Origin: Pseudomicrostroma phylloplanum
Lineage: Eukaryota > Basidiomycota > Exobasidiomycetes > Microstromatales
Direction of reading: 5' to 3'
Assembly: GCA_039545275.1 (NCBI GenBank)
Contig: BCHS01000017.1
Location: forward strand, 62,001-126,000
DNA length: 64,000 nucleotides
Shown: positions 31,497 through 43,571 of the stretch, piece after piece
Position numbering within the stretch: position 1 is the first letter of the stretch
Layout: each line of letters starts with the position of its first letter
Notes under the pieces: model-generated
Seen by the model: only the letters and a program-made list of their open reading frames with translations
What the model was told of the DNA's origin: nothing
The model's database searches: none
Position numbers and translations under genes: made by a program

Positions 31497-33414
31497 TTAG
31501 TCCTCGGCGACGAGGGTGGTATCGACGATGATGCCAGTGACCAGGTAAGGGTCGATATTCGAGGCGGGTCGCCTGTCCTCGAGGTATCCGTAGCCCTGAG
31601 CGGCGACGTGTCGTGGGATACGGATCGAGGCTCCACGGTTGGCCACTCCCGAGGAGAACTTGCCAATGTGGCCAGTCTCGTGTCGACCGGTGAGTCGGAG
31701 GTCGTTGTCCTCTCCGTAGACCTTGATGTGCTCGGCGTGCTTCTTGCTCAGCTTCTCAATGGCAGCCTCGATGGCCTTCATACCACCCTCCTTTCGCATC
31801 GACTCGGTAGAGTAGTTGGTGTGGCATCCAGCTCCGTTCCAGTCTCCTGGCACGGCCTTGGGGTGGAAGGAGACCTTGACTCCCCACTCCTCGGCAATCC
31901 TGATCAGCAGGTAGCGGGCCACGACAAAGTGGTCGCCCATTGCGATGCCCTCACAGGGTCCGACCTGGAACTCCCACTGAGCGGGCATCACCTCGGCATT
32001 GATACCAGAGATGGTCAGGCCAGCGTAGAGGCAGGCACGGTAGTGGCACTCGACGATGTCACGGGCAAAGACCTTGCCGGCACCGACACCACAGTAGTAA
32101 GGTCCCTGAGGCGCGGGGAATCCTCCCTTGGGCCACCCGTAGGGCTTGTCGTCAATGTCAAACAGGGTGTACTCCTGCTCAAGACCGAACCAGGGCTTCT
32201 CGGCCTTGGCCTTCTCCATGATGGTGTTGGCGTAGGCACGGTGGTTGGACTTGTTGGGGCTGCCATCGTTGTTGTAGCACTCGCACAGGACAATGATGTT
32301 GTCTCCGCGGCGAATGGGGTCCTTGAAGTAGGCAGCGGGTCGGAGCCAGACGTCCGAGTCATGTCCGGGAGCCTGGTCTGAGAGGGGAAAGGGGGAAAAG
32401 GGCGCAGAGAAAGGAGTTCGGAGTGCGTCAGCAAGAGAGCTCGCCTGGAAATTGTACGAATTCTTCCCGCCTTAAGGAGATCGCGAGAAGTAGCTCTTCT
32501 TAAACTCACTGGTCGAGGAACCATCGAAGTTCCACTCCTTGAGGTCCTTGAGCGATGTGACCTTCTTGTCCACAGTCTGGGAGGTTGGAGGAAGGGCATG
32601 TGGAGGCAGGTGTGAGATCGTGCTCATTGTAAAGGCACCAGGTGCACAGAAGGGTGGGCAGCCATACTCACGGTGGTCTTTCCTCGGATCTCACCTAAAG
32701 TCAGTAGCGGGAGGCAGGGAGAGCAGAAGACGCAAGTCAGATCGGCGCTCTTTGGCAGATCACCGCCTCTGTACGAGCAGCCGCTTTCGCACTGCTACAG
32801 GCTCTTTAAGCGCTCAAGCAGTACTCGGGGGCTGCACTAATGCTGTGCACAGCTGCAAGAGCACTCCTATTGCTCCCACATCTTCTGCCTTTGCTCCTAC
32901 TCACCATCACCGTCGATCCAGATGTACTCGGCCTGGACTCGTCCTGTAAAGGGGGGCACAGTGAGGGAGAGTGGAGGAGAAATGAGTACACACATGTTCT
33001 CTGGGCAGCGCTGTGTGCTCTCTCGATGGAACAGTGCAAGAACTCACCTCCCTGGTCCAGACTCATGTAGGAGGCGGCGAGGCCTGGTAGTGGGCGAGCG
33101 AAGCAAGGAAGGAAGGTAGGCAGGGAGGTGGAGGTAATATGTCAGTCCGATGTCTACACAGTGCCGAGGAAACGGGTGTGTGCGGTGCGGGTGTGCTGGT
33201 GATGTTGGCATGTATGTGTGCCAAGAGGACAACCCCATCAGGTGTGTCGTCCGCCTGCGATCGATTGCCGGGCGTAGTCGTACTAATCGGGAATCCTGAC
33301 CGGCTATCTTCCAACGGGACTATTCCGTCTCCATTTGCGGTGCGCCCACTTGTGAGTGTGTGTGTGCTGGCTGTGCATCTACTGACCTGGGTTGTTGGTG
33401 AAAGGAACAGCCAT
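31497..33414 (-). CDS. GLN1: Glutamine synthetase (eukaryotic type, GSII)
   Basis: Six exons: 33414-33387, 33083-33048, 32943-32905, 32694-32672, 32576-32510 and 32377-31497 (28, 36, 39, 23, 67 and 881 nt), giving 357 aa. All junctions are GT-AG and in phase. It catalyses ATP-dependent amidation of glutamate by ammonia in the cytosol. Spliced N-terminus: [20 protein letters not shown], then [38 protein letters not shown] and [11 protein letters not shown]. The catalytic core has [48 protein letters not shown] and [19 protein letters not shown]. Length and motifs are normal for fungal GS. The first five tiny exons are typical of basidiomycete 5'-clustered introns. It is divergent from PSY2 across 2.2 kb. 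Confidence 0.97.
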
Positions 33415-35606
33415 TGTGAATGCGTATATGTGTGTGTGTGTTGGGTGTTGTTGGGTGAAGAGGAAGGTATGGTATCGATGGGAGGGAAGGAGAGGAAGAA
33501 GCCACTTTGGGGGAGAAGGGCGGCAGGGCGATGAGCTCTAGTCTAGTGTCGTTGCTCTGTGATTGCAATTGCAAGGAAGCGGGTCTGTGCCAGTGCCGCC
33601 AGTGCTGGTGGGTGCGCGGGTGAGTGGCTGCCTCGCCTGGGCTGCGCTGGGGCGGGGCGGAGGGGGAGGCAGGACGGCAGAGGCACACGGCGACAGCTGC
33701 CCGTCTGCCTCTGTTCTGCAGTGCCCCAGCGCCCACTCGCCTCCTCCTCGTCCTCGGCCGGCCGGATGGGGGAGCAAGCAAGGAAGGAGGAGCGGAGGCT
33801 AGCCACACTGCTCTGCTGCCTGCCTTGGCCATGAGTCGCTCTCCCCTCGCCTCCGCTGTTATCTCTACTTCCAAGCCGGGTTCCTGGGCCTCCAGCTAAA
33901 ACCAGCCAGGCACACCTGCCTGCCAATCGACACCGGAGCTCCCCATACCCCGCGCCATTGGTAGCTAGCTAGATAGCCAGCCAGGACTGCTACCGAGCCA
34001 GTGACGTACATGTCACGCTGCTCATCCCTGACCTCGAAAGCCAGTCAGCTAGGCATGCTCATGTCCTTTGCAGGTCAAGGGGACAAATACAGAATCAGAT
34101 GGAGATTCACTATCTCTATCGAGCGAGAGACAGAGAGAAAATCAAGTCCGCCGCATATGCAGACTCCTCGAGGGCGTGTGAGCCACCAACCGAGCGATTC
34201 GCCGATCGACTGATCGAAGTTGACCAAAGTGTGGGAAGAAGAAGAAGAAGGAGAGCAAAGTAGCTAGGGCGTAGGATGATGCCGGTCGTACGACCTTTGG
34301 TTCGGCTCAGCGAGGTCAGTAGAGCAGCAGTACATCTGCCGATCAAGAAGAGATCGGGGAGGGGGAGGAGTGGGCCGAGGGGGGGGGGACGCACAGCTGC
34401 TTCTCCCACAGCCGAATAGGACTCACCTCCCACCCTACAAGCGAGATTGACCAGCCGGGCAAAGGTTGCGCAGGGGCCATCTCTCAGACCAGACTAGACC
34501 ACCCCCAGTCACCTCACCTCGCCTCACCACTTGGGCACGGCCTTCTCGCTGCGCACCCTCCCATTACTGTGGGACGGTACAACACTGCACTGCACTGCAC
34601 TGCACTCGCCTCCACTGCTATTTCGTGCGCCAGCAACGGAGGGACTCGCAAGGTGGGCGTCACAGAGCTGGCTGCAGCGATCACTCGAGCAGATGCCGCT
34701 GACGGTAGAGCACCACTACGAGATACGAGCGCCGACATATTCCTGCCATTTTGGGCATCGCGCAGCTCCCATATGTGGTTGGTATTGCCTAGCCCTGCGT
34801 GCAATGGCCCTTTCTCTCGAGCCGAACTTCTTTTGCATAGCGCGAATTAGTAGAGCCGGCTGCACTCCCACCATGGTGTCCTGGGATGTCGTCGATGTAG
34901 CGTCGGTAGGTCAGCATACGAGTGACTTCTGCAGGCGAGGCCGCAGACGACTGTCTTCGCCTGCAGACGACTGTCAACTGGACAGCTGCTACTGAGCAAC
35001 CTCTTGACTCTATAATACACGCGCAGTGGTGGTGGCCAGCAGCGGCACTTGGTGCACCGCAAACCGATCAGTCACTTTGCGAAGCATGTCTTCGGTGGGG
35101 CGGGCCGCCGATCCAGTAGGGCCAGAATGAGCTAGGTGGTTCTCATGGGTGTATCAGTGTATCCACGCACTTGTCGAAGAAGCTCTACAAGGAGTGTTCC
35201 CTGCGAACGAGCAAAGTCTACTCCTATTCGTGTGTCACTCGCCATCAAAGTGAGCCTGTTGGCATGTAGCTTCTTTCACGCAAGCTCAGCCGGCGAGTTG
35301 TTCCTCCTGATCCACCGCCGGCTCGGCCTGTTGACCGGTGTCATTGGTAGGTGGAGCGTGTGCCTGATAGAAGCAGGAGTCACACACGCGCGGAGCTGAT
35401 GTACAGCAGGGCGTGGCTGCGTGGATGCTTCCGTGTGCCTGTCCGTCTGTCCGTCTGCCCGCGTGTCTCTCTTTTCCGTGGGCGGGTGGATTGAACTCAG
35501 CTCATCTCACGCTTGCCTCCTGCCTGGCTTCCTTCCGTCCGTCCCTCGGTAATACCACCCACCTGGGCTCCTACCACACCCAACTTCTTGGCCCCTCTCG
35601 TCGAGG
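33415..35606. promoter_or_regulatory. Long divergent intergenic region GLN1/PSY2
   Basis: 2.19 kb. GLN1-proximal DNA has a GTGTGT-rich tract (33428-33442). The middle holds a GAAGAAGAAG tract (34237-34249), a G10 run (34379-34390) and a CACTG array. The PSY2-proximal end contains TCCGTCTGTCCGTCTG repeats (35440-35455). No gene is supported. Confidence 0.45.
34583..34607. repeat. (CACTG)n pentanucleotide microsatellite
   Basis: Five CACTG units in direct array. Confidence 0.85.
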
Positions 35607-38600
35607 ATGAGGCCAAACAAGAGGGCTCGCTCCTCTGCCTCGCCGCCATCCTCGCCTTCATCGTCCCCACATCAACCAAAAGACGTCGGGACAATGCATA
35701 CAGCGCAATCCCCACCATCGTCATCATCAGCATTAGCATCGCAAGCGCCATCCACCTCCACAGGACAAGGTGCCACCACGACCTCACATCTTCCCGCGTC
35801 CGAAGCAAGCAAGGCTCTCACAACCGCATCACCGTCATCAAAGGGCAAGGGCAAGGAGAAGCAGCTTTCTTCAGAGGCCAAGGCCACGCGTCCGGCTACT
35901 CCTCCTAGTGGGAAGAGAGCGGCCAATAGCGATGCCGGGGCTTCTCCCTCACGCAAGGAAGCCAAGCGGTCACCATCACAGACCGCATCGGCAAAGTCAT
36001 CATCGTCTTCTCTTGCAATGAGCACCACAGAGGGCACTGGCTCGCCCGCCACGAATCCAACAACAGCAGCAGCAGCATCGTCTTCTCCATTATCATCCGC
36101 ACCCTCGCCGTCGGCACCCCACTCACCGTCGTCGTCCTCTTCGTCATCAGCGCATCCTTCACGCAGCTATAATCGATCACCAGTACAAGACAGGCAAGAT
36201 GCATCTTCGTCGACGTACACCAATGTAGGAAGCGACAAGAGCCCATCGGGACCGTCATCCAGCGCTAACTCGCCCGAGGGTAGCGATCTTCCAGGTGCCG
36301 GCTACTCCTTGGCAGAGACTGCCCGCTCGCCATGGCTGCTCACGGGCAATGCTCCCCAGTCACCCCAGTCGCCGACAGCCAAAAGGCTCAGCCAAGTCAT
36401 CCGGCGGAACTCCAACGAGGGCAGTCCCGTCCGCACTGTCGGAGGAGCGGCAATGGCTCCCACCTCACCCGGCGAGCGTTCCACCGAGCAACAGCAGAAG
36501 AAGCCGCCAATTGGCTCAGCGGCTCCGCTCTCCGTGGCTGACCTGACAGGGCAGCTAGAAGAGGACCACGATGTGGATCCTCCGGAGCTAGTGAGCGAGC
36601 TGAGCGCTGGACCTGGCAATTCGTCGATGGACTCGGAGACTGAAGAGGGCGAGGAGGTCGACGTCATACTCAACCATGGCGGACAGCAGGTCTCGGTGAA
36701 GATCCCACAACCGCTCCTGCTCACCAGCACAATAGCAAGGGGGCCATTTCATCAATGCGGTACTGCTAGAAGGGTCAAGGTGTATCGCCTCGAAGGGGAG
36801 AGCTGGATCGACAATGGCACAGGCTACTGTGCTGGTGTCTACGATGAAGTGCACGATGAAGCCTTGCTCGTTGCGCGAGTGGAAGACAGCTGCATCATGA
36901 TCGATGGAGCGGCTCCTGATCCTCGGAAACAGGCTGTACTAGATGGGCAGGCTGAATTGTTGCCCAATGGCGAGCTGGCGAGAGATGCGGCTGGTCTGGA
37001 TCCTCCGCCCCCACCAAGCATACAGCCTTACTACCTGATTGTCAGTGAGGACATGGACGTAGACGAGCATATCATGCTGAATACACAAGTTGTCAAGGAA
37101 GATGTATATCAGAAGCAACAAGGTAAGTCGGACTCGAGGGGTCGGCCAGATGAGGCTCTGAGAGAGTTGTTGGTGCTGATGAAATCCTCTTGGCATTGCT
37201 CAGATACTCTGGTGGTCTGGACAGAGAGCGATGGAACGGATATGGCGCTTTCGTTTCAAGAGGCGGATGGCTGTCAAGAAGTCTGGGAGTTCATCACCGA
37301 AGTCCAGAGGCATTTCCACGCCAACCAAGCTGCCGCTTCTGCTGCCGCCCTTTCCGATCCGCCGACGCCCGATGCAGGTTCTCCAACCTCGGGGGGCGAT
37401 CTCAGTCAATCAAATTGGGGCATGGGCATGGTGATGCTCATCGACAGTACCGCCTTCAATCCACCGGAACCCTCGTTGGGCAAGCTGGAAGAGATTGAGC
37501 AAGTGCTCAAAGAGACTGCAAGTAAAGGACCTTTGGCCCGGGAAAAAGTTGCCGAGTGGCTGGTGAGAGCAGACTACCTGCGCAAGCTCGTTCCAGTATT
37601 TCAAGACGCCGAAGACCTAGAGAACGTAGAAGACTTGCAGTGTCTATGCACCATTATGCAGACTATCGGTATGTATTCCGTCCGGCAACACGATCAATGC
37701 TTCCTCTTACTGACCCCTGCACATCTTCCCGACCTACAGTAATGCTCAATGATAGCGCCATTGTAGAGACGATCATTCAAGACGACCTGTTCATTGACAT
37801 CGCAGGCATGTTCGAGTATGATCCAGAGTTCCCGACTCTCAAAGCTTCGTATAGAGACTACCTGCGCAATACGGCGAGATTTAAGTCAGTGATTGACATC
37901 GACGACATCAAGATCGTGACCAAGATTCATCAAGTCTATCGACTGCAGTATCTCAAGGACGTGATCCTGGCACGGATACTGGACGACGCCATGTTCTCTG
38001 TCCTGAACTCTTGGATCTTCTTCCACCAAGTAGACATCGTCAATTACTGCTCGGGCAGTATCCCCTTCCTGCAACGCGTCTTTGCAGTCTGCGAGCCCGA
38101 TAGCGGAGAGCCGGAAGAGAAGAAGCACGATGCCGTCTTCTTCATCCAGTCGCTCTGTGCAATGGGCAAGCAAGTCCAGATGCCAGTACGTGTCGGCCTC
38201 TATCGGTCACTGACAGATCACGGCGTCCTGTCTCTGCTTGAGTATGGACTGTTCGAGTCTGGCCAGCAGAGAGTGCAGAATGCAGCTGCTGAGATGCTCA
38301 TGGTGCTCGTCGAATTTGACCCAAGCATTATCCGCACTCACACCCTGGAGCAAGAGGAAAACGGCCAGACGACGTTTGTCACTCGGCTCTCCGAAGTCCT
38401 CCATGCGGCAAAGGATCTTGGGTTCAAGGCCCAAATGTCAGAGGTCATGCGGACGATGTTCGATTACCCCTCGCCAGACAGTGCACCGCAGAGCCTGAAT
38501 GCGACGGCAGCCGCCGCCAATCGCAACAAGGTGGACCCAGACCGCTTCTTCGCCCATCTGTACGAGGCAGACATCGACCGTCTCTTTGGACCCCTCAAGC

Positions 38601-40252
38601 GTCTGCCGGACTACAAGACACTCGACATTGCCACGGTACGCTTCTCAGTCGGAGCTCGAGAACACTCTGCGCTCTTGGCCCACCTGTGCGAGCTGCTGTG
38701 CAACTGCGTACTCCAACACGGCTTTCGGTCGCAGTACTATGTGATCACTTCGGAAATCGCAGTGCACGTCGCCACGCTCCTCTTTGCAAAGGAGAAGCAC
38801 ATGAAGCTAGCGGCCATCAAGCTCTTTCGCGCCTGTCTCGCCTCCAACAACCAGTTCATCAACCGCCACTTCTTGAAGCACGACATCTTTGGAGCCATCC
38901 TCGTCCTTGCCAGGAGGGAGTGTCAGAGGGACAATCTTATCCTCTCGGCCTGCATTGAGTTCTTTGAGCACCTAAAAAAGGAGAAGAGCAAGGTTGTCAT
39001 GGACCACCTCGTTGAGAGGCACTACCAGGACTTGGAGGTGCTCAGTCAGAATCGATTTGCGGGACAGTGCTTCTCGGCCATCTTCGAGTCTGCTCGCAAG
39101 CCCAATACGCTTACGCAAAAGAGCACTGCCGACGAGGGCGAGCGTGGAGCCGATGGAGGAGAGGGTAAATTTCGACAGAGCAGTAGAAGTCGAGCTGGCA
39201 GCACTACTACCACCTTCAATACCTCTGGTCTTTCCACGCGTAAGAGGCTCGGCGTGAGAAACAACGATGCTTCCCGGCGGACTGCTGCCGCTAGCGGCGC
39301 AGGAGGAGCAGGAGCAGGAGCAGGAGGAGGGTTCATTCGCCCAGCTCAAGAAGAAGAAGAGGCAAATGAGGATGCCTACTTTGATGACTCGGATGATGAG
39401 GACGAACCTCCCATTGCTGGACCCTCTGCGGCTGGTGCTGCTGCTGGTGCTGCTCCCCGGAGCAAGACTGCTGGCGCGCCCGGCTTGGTGTCAAGACTGA
39501 AGAGCGCTGTCGCCTCTGCTTCTGCGTCTGCGGTTCCGTCCCCGGGTCCGTCCCCGTCGCAGACATCCTCATCGGGAGGATTGGCGGGCATTGGCATGTA
39601 CTCTGATGACGAGGACGATGAAGAAGGCGATGAAGGCGCAGCAGCCTCGGCTGCGACCTCAAGGGACAAAAGTGTTCTCCCCAACGGTGGCAACAACTCT
39701 AGCAGTAGCAGCGCCCTAGCCGCACCAGCCGCAGATGTACCCGCAGATACAGAAGTAGAAGCAGACCCACCCCTCCTAGCCCTGCCCAATCGAGCGAGCG
39801 AGAAGCGCCGCAGAGAGGAAGCCGAGGAGGATGAGCTTGGACTGGAGAGACTGGCGAAGCGCTCCCACGCCCAGACTGGCGCTCAGGCTCTGGCTGATGG
39901 TGGTGGTGGCGCTGCTGCACCTCTCAATCTCGCGAGATCCTCCTCTGTGGGCAGTGGTGGTGGGTTCATCCTGGAAGACGAGGACGAGGAGGTAGCGGAT
40001 CTCGCGCCTGCACCCGCGCCCGTGCCTGTGCAGCCCTCAACCACGAGTACCACGAGTAGCAGCAGCGGCGGCAGCAGCAACAGTGGTGGCAGTGGGGCCA
40101 GCGGTGGTGGGGGCAAGCGCATCTCCCTCGGCCTGTCCTCAGAGGCGACGAAGCGGATTGCTGCGCCTGCGCCTGCGCCTGGGGCGGTGCAGCCGGATGA
40201 TACGCTCAAGGACGGGAGCGGGAAGGAGTGGGGAGGAGCGCAGCAGCAGTAA
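35607..40252 (+). CDS. PSY2: Protein phosphatase 4 regulatory subunit 3 (Psy2/SMEK)
   Basis: Three exons: 35607-37122, 37204-37668 and 37740-40252, with introns 37123-37203 and 37669-37739, giving about 1,497 aa. The PP4R3 subunit directs the PP4 phosphatase in DNA-damage recovery and other nuclear roles. Residues 1-380 are Ser/Pro-rich and unusual in length. A PH/EVH1-like domain begins near 388 (RRVKVYRLEGESWIDNGTGY), with YQKQQ-DTLVVWTESDGTDMA restored exactly by the first splice, then MALSFQEADGCQEVWEFI. The SMK-1/ARM-repeat region covers about 560-1120: DDLFIDIAGMFEYDPEFP, IHQVYRLQYLKDVILAR, SWIFFHQVDIV and FRACLASNNQFINRHFLKHD. The C-terminal ~380 residues are acidic and low-complexity with a basic KRRREEAEEDE patch. 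The first intron is 81 nt and stop-free, so retention would keep the frame. Confidence 0.95.
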
Positions 40253-40720
40253 CAGAGTAGAGCAACAAGCCGGACCGGATCTGGAGCGACAACGACCCCT
40301 CCTTCTCCTCCTCGTTCTTCGTCTTCGTCTTCTTCTTCTTTCGTTTTGCGTTGTCATCCTCAACATCTAGTCTAGGACATTCTCTTTTTCCTCTGGAATA
40401 TCTTACAATCCTTGTTCATACTTGACTTACCCAGCCTGAGCTTTGCCTGAGCGACTGTGCGAATTCTTCCCTCCTGGAATGCTGGCGTCTGGATGTGGAA
40501 GACTTCTTTGCTCGCTCCATACGTGAGGAGGGGAAGACTTGTCATTCAGCGTGCGGGGAGAGACAGACGTGCTGTCGAGATTGAGCGTCATGGTATTATG
40601 GGACTCATCTAGTATTCGTATCGTACAGTGTCGTACCTCTGCTCTCACATCTCTCGCTCCAGGCATCAAGAGAAGAGGTCCTCTGGCCAACCCATCCCAC
40701 CAGCCTACACACCCACCAAC
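40253..40720. other. Convergent intergenic region PSY2 - FSP1-like gene
   Basis: 468 bp with a TCTTCGTCTTC-rich tract (40310-40345) just after the PSY2 stop. No gene seen. Confidence 0.5.
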
Positions 40721-42816
40721 CTACTCAACATATCCCCCCTCCTCACTCAAGCCCCTCGAGCTCCACATCACTCCCGTATTCAAATCATCCATCAGCCCAT
40801 CCTCCCTACCGCGCTTAACAGCATGCTTCCCCCCACTCTGTTGGATTGCCAGATCTAGACCCAGGGAGACTTTGATCCCTGGCAAGGGGGGAGTGTACTT
40901 TTCTAGAGATGCGGGCGGGGTGCTGGGCCATTGCTCTTCGCTTGCGGAGGACGAAGAGGAGGAAGAGGAGGAGGAGGAGGAGCTTGAGGGGGTGGAGCCC
41001 GAGGATGAAGTCGCCTCGCTCTCGCCCTCGTTCACGCCCCCGGCTGCGCTCACAGCGCCCAGAGAAGGGTCCTTGAGATGTATCAAGTGGCAGATGTTAG
41101 CCGCGGCCAGCTTCGCCTGTGCCCAAGCGGTGTGGCCGGCATTGAGTGCGCCAAATGCGTCCGCTACGTCGCCTACGACAAAGATGTTATCGATGCTCTT
41201 GCGCGTCTCTGGCTCGCTCTCTACCTCTGCCTCTGGCCCTGTCACCTCTTGCGAAGAGCGAGCAGGAGAAGGGACGGCGAGCTGTAGGTGCCGGTTGATC
41301 TTGCACATGCCTTTGGAGTCGATGCTGGCTCGATCGAAGGGGGAGAGGGCGTCGTAGAGATAGTTTGTGCAGGGCTTCTGGCCTGTGCAGAAGAGCTGTC
41401 CAGTCAAAGTGCCCAACAGAGGAAGAGCATGTCAGTCTTCTTGTCTCTTGTTGTCAGCTCTGCTGTGCTACTGCTCGCTACAACTCACCACTAGCTCCCC
41501 CCGTACTTCCCGCCCATCGAGCGTCTTGATGATCCTCTCCTCGCCTGAAGCGCTCTGACCGCCCTGCATCGCGTCCTGACTCAGATCCGCCCTCGCACTC
41601 AGCAGGACTTCCACGCCGAGCTTCTGTAGTGCCTCGAGGGACTGGTCGTGCATCCACTTGTCGAAGCGCGGAAGGAGGTACTTCGAAGAGCAGAGCAGCG
41701 TCACCTTTTTCACTGGCACGCCGCGAGTGGCTTCGAGGTGGTCGGGTGATGGGGGACTTGAGGCTGTACCATAGTAGGCGGCTATGTCGCTTGCGAATTG
41801 CACGCCGAGGGCTCCACCGCCGATGACGATTACGCTCTTTGCCTGTCGCACGCGCGACTGAGCTTCTTGCAGCCAGGACACTCCCTCTTGCTTTGAACCA
41901 CGGCAGGGTGGGAGGCGAGGTGGAAGGGCCTCGGTGGCCGACTGCGCCTCTGCTTCGCTCTGCCCATCTTCGCGGAGGCTGAGACCTCGCTCCAGCTTTG
42001 AAGAGACGTTGGACATGCAGCAGGTGCCCGGTGCAGCAGTGCTAGTCGAAGCGAGCGTAGCGTCCTCGACCGCATCCTTCTTGGCACTAGGGCTGCTCCA
42101 CAGGTTGATAGGCGGAGGCAGGTGGCATCCGAGCGCATACACCAGATAATCGTACCGGATCTGCATCGTCTCCTCCTCTGCTGCTCGCTGGTCTCGGCAA
42201 CAGGAAGCTCCTTCGTGTAAGGGACGGTAGTTGGCTACGCCTCGACCAAAGGGAAGCTTGCCACCTCTGCCCTGCGGAGCCAGGTCGAGGCTGGTGAGAC
42301 AGCCGTGAATGAGGACGTGCCCGGCAGAGGCGGCGTAGGAGGGTACGCCGCTCACGGGCTTGAAGATGTTGGTGTAAGGGATGAAGACCTTCTTCTCGTG
42401 TGAAGGCAGCACTGCCACACGCGGGAAGGCGTACAGGTCTGAGACGGGGCAGGCAAAAGAGGAAGACGATGAGCGGTGGATGGGGTGGGTGGCCGATCGC
42501 CACAGGGCGGTATCACTTGGAAGTGGGGACCGGACTCACGATTGGCATGGGTATTCCTCTCCAGCACCACTACCCTCCATCCTTGCGGCAGACCCTGCAC
42601 CAAACTCTGTACAGCTGTGTGGCCAGCATACTGTCATCAAGAAGCATCATCCACACGAGGTCGCTCAAGTCGGTCAGTACAAGAGACCCCTGGCTAATTG
42701 CGATCTATTCAGCATCGACTCACGCTGGCACCGAGGACGAGTACAGTCTTTGTGGGCTTGTAGTCCAGCTTCACCTGCCCCTGACCTTGAGATTGACTTG
42801 CGTTCGGGACTGTCAT
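40721..42816 (-). CDS. AIFM2/FSP1-like FAD-dependent NAD(P)H oxidoreductase
   Basis: Four exons: 42816-42724, 42630-42540, 42438-41489 and 41395-40721, all GT-AG and in phase, giving about 602 aa. The N-terminal FAD-binding Rossmann motif, TVLVLGAS-YAGHTAVQSL, is rebuilt across the first intron. It is followed by RVVVLERNTHANHLYAFPR and VFIPYTNIF. The pyridine-nucleotide site is VIVIGGGALGVQFASDIAAYY, and the second FAD site is NIFVVGDVADAFGALNAGHTA. This layout matches the AIFM2/FSP1/AMID group of single-domain NADH:quinone-type oxidoreductases. A ~75-residue insertion (KKDAVEDATLAST to QEGVSWL) sits between the two Rossmann halves, and low-complexity Ser/Glu insertions follow the second FAD motif, making it longer than the typical ~370 aa. 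There is no clear N-terminal targeting signal. Substrate unknown. Confidence 0.88.
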
Positions 42817-43571
42817 GCTTTGCCAGAGTGGAAGAGGAAGAGGTGCGGAGATCTTGTCTGCTCTGGTGTGACTGAGTGTGATGCCTATGTGAAGTGGGGC
42901 GAAACAAGTCGTCAAAGAGTAGACTATATGCCAATCTGCTACAAAGGAAGGCGTCAAGAGTCAAAAAGGACGAAGAGGTTCTCTCTCTCCTCTCTCCCCT
43001 TCTTGCTTCCTCTCTCCTCTCCGCGAACGAAGTCCCCTCAGCTCAGCTTCCGAAGCCTCCGCTTCCGCCCCGCGGGCTGCCCCCCCTTGCCTCGCCCGGG
43101 TTATCTGATCTGATAGCCACCCCAGCCCGCCACAACCTGCGCGCGGTCCGGCATGGGCCGCGGGCGGATGCAGCCGCGGGGAGCAGGCACCAAGCAGCCG
43201 CGGGGGTGGGGGGGGGGACTAGGTTGGTGGGCCCACAGTCACACCATGCAGCCAAGGAATCAATTCTCTTGGCATCGCCGCCATCAGGCTCATCGGTCCC
43301 GTCTCTCGGGCGTCAGACATCGCTCAGGCAAGGGGGGCTCAAAGGATAAAAACGAAGTTGCGTATGTCATTTGGTATCCAGGGATAAACGTAGAGGTAGG
43401 TACGAATACAGAGTGCGGTGCGGTGCGGTGAGGTGAGGTGAGGTGGAAGAGTGCCAGATAGGGTGGGCAGGGGGAGGGGAAGGAGCGCTAGGAAAGAGTG
43501 TGCGGAGGGATGGAAAGGGAGGTGGGAACAGACTCTATGCAATGCGATGCTCCTCGAGCTGCGCTCCGTGC
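42817..43571. other. Intergenic region upstream of the FSP1-like gene
   Basis: 755 bp including strongly GC-rich DNA around 43060-43220 with a G-run (GGTGGGGGGGGGACT near 43206-43220) and a GGTGC/GGTGA array. No gene seen. Confidence 0.5.
43414..43446. repeat. (GCGGT/GAGGT)n pentanucleotide array
   Basis: Three GCGGT units pass into four GAGGT units in direct array. Confidence 0.85.

Noticed and set aside
31368..32381. 337-codon open frame antisense to glutamine synthetase
   Set aside because: Shadow of the strongly codon-biased GLN1 exon; composition is Val/Leu/Ser/Asp from reversed codons.
33320..33926. Overlapping leftward frames upstream of GLN1
   Set aside because: They overlap the first GLN1 exon and promoter, are Pro/Arg/Ala-rich, and do not splice into any conserved product.
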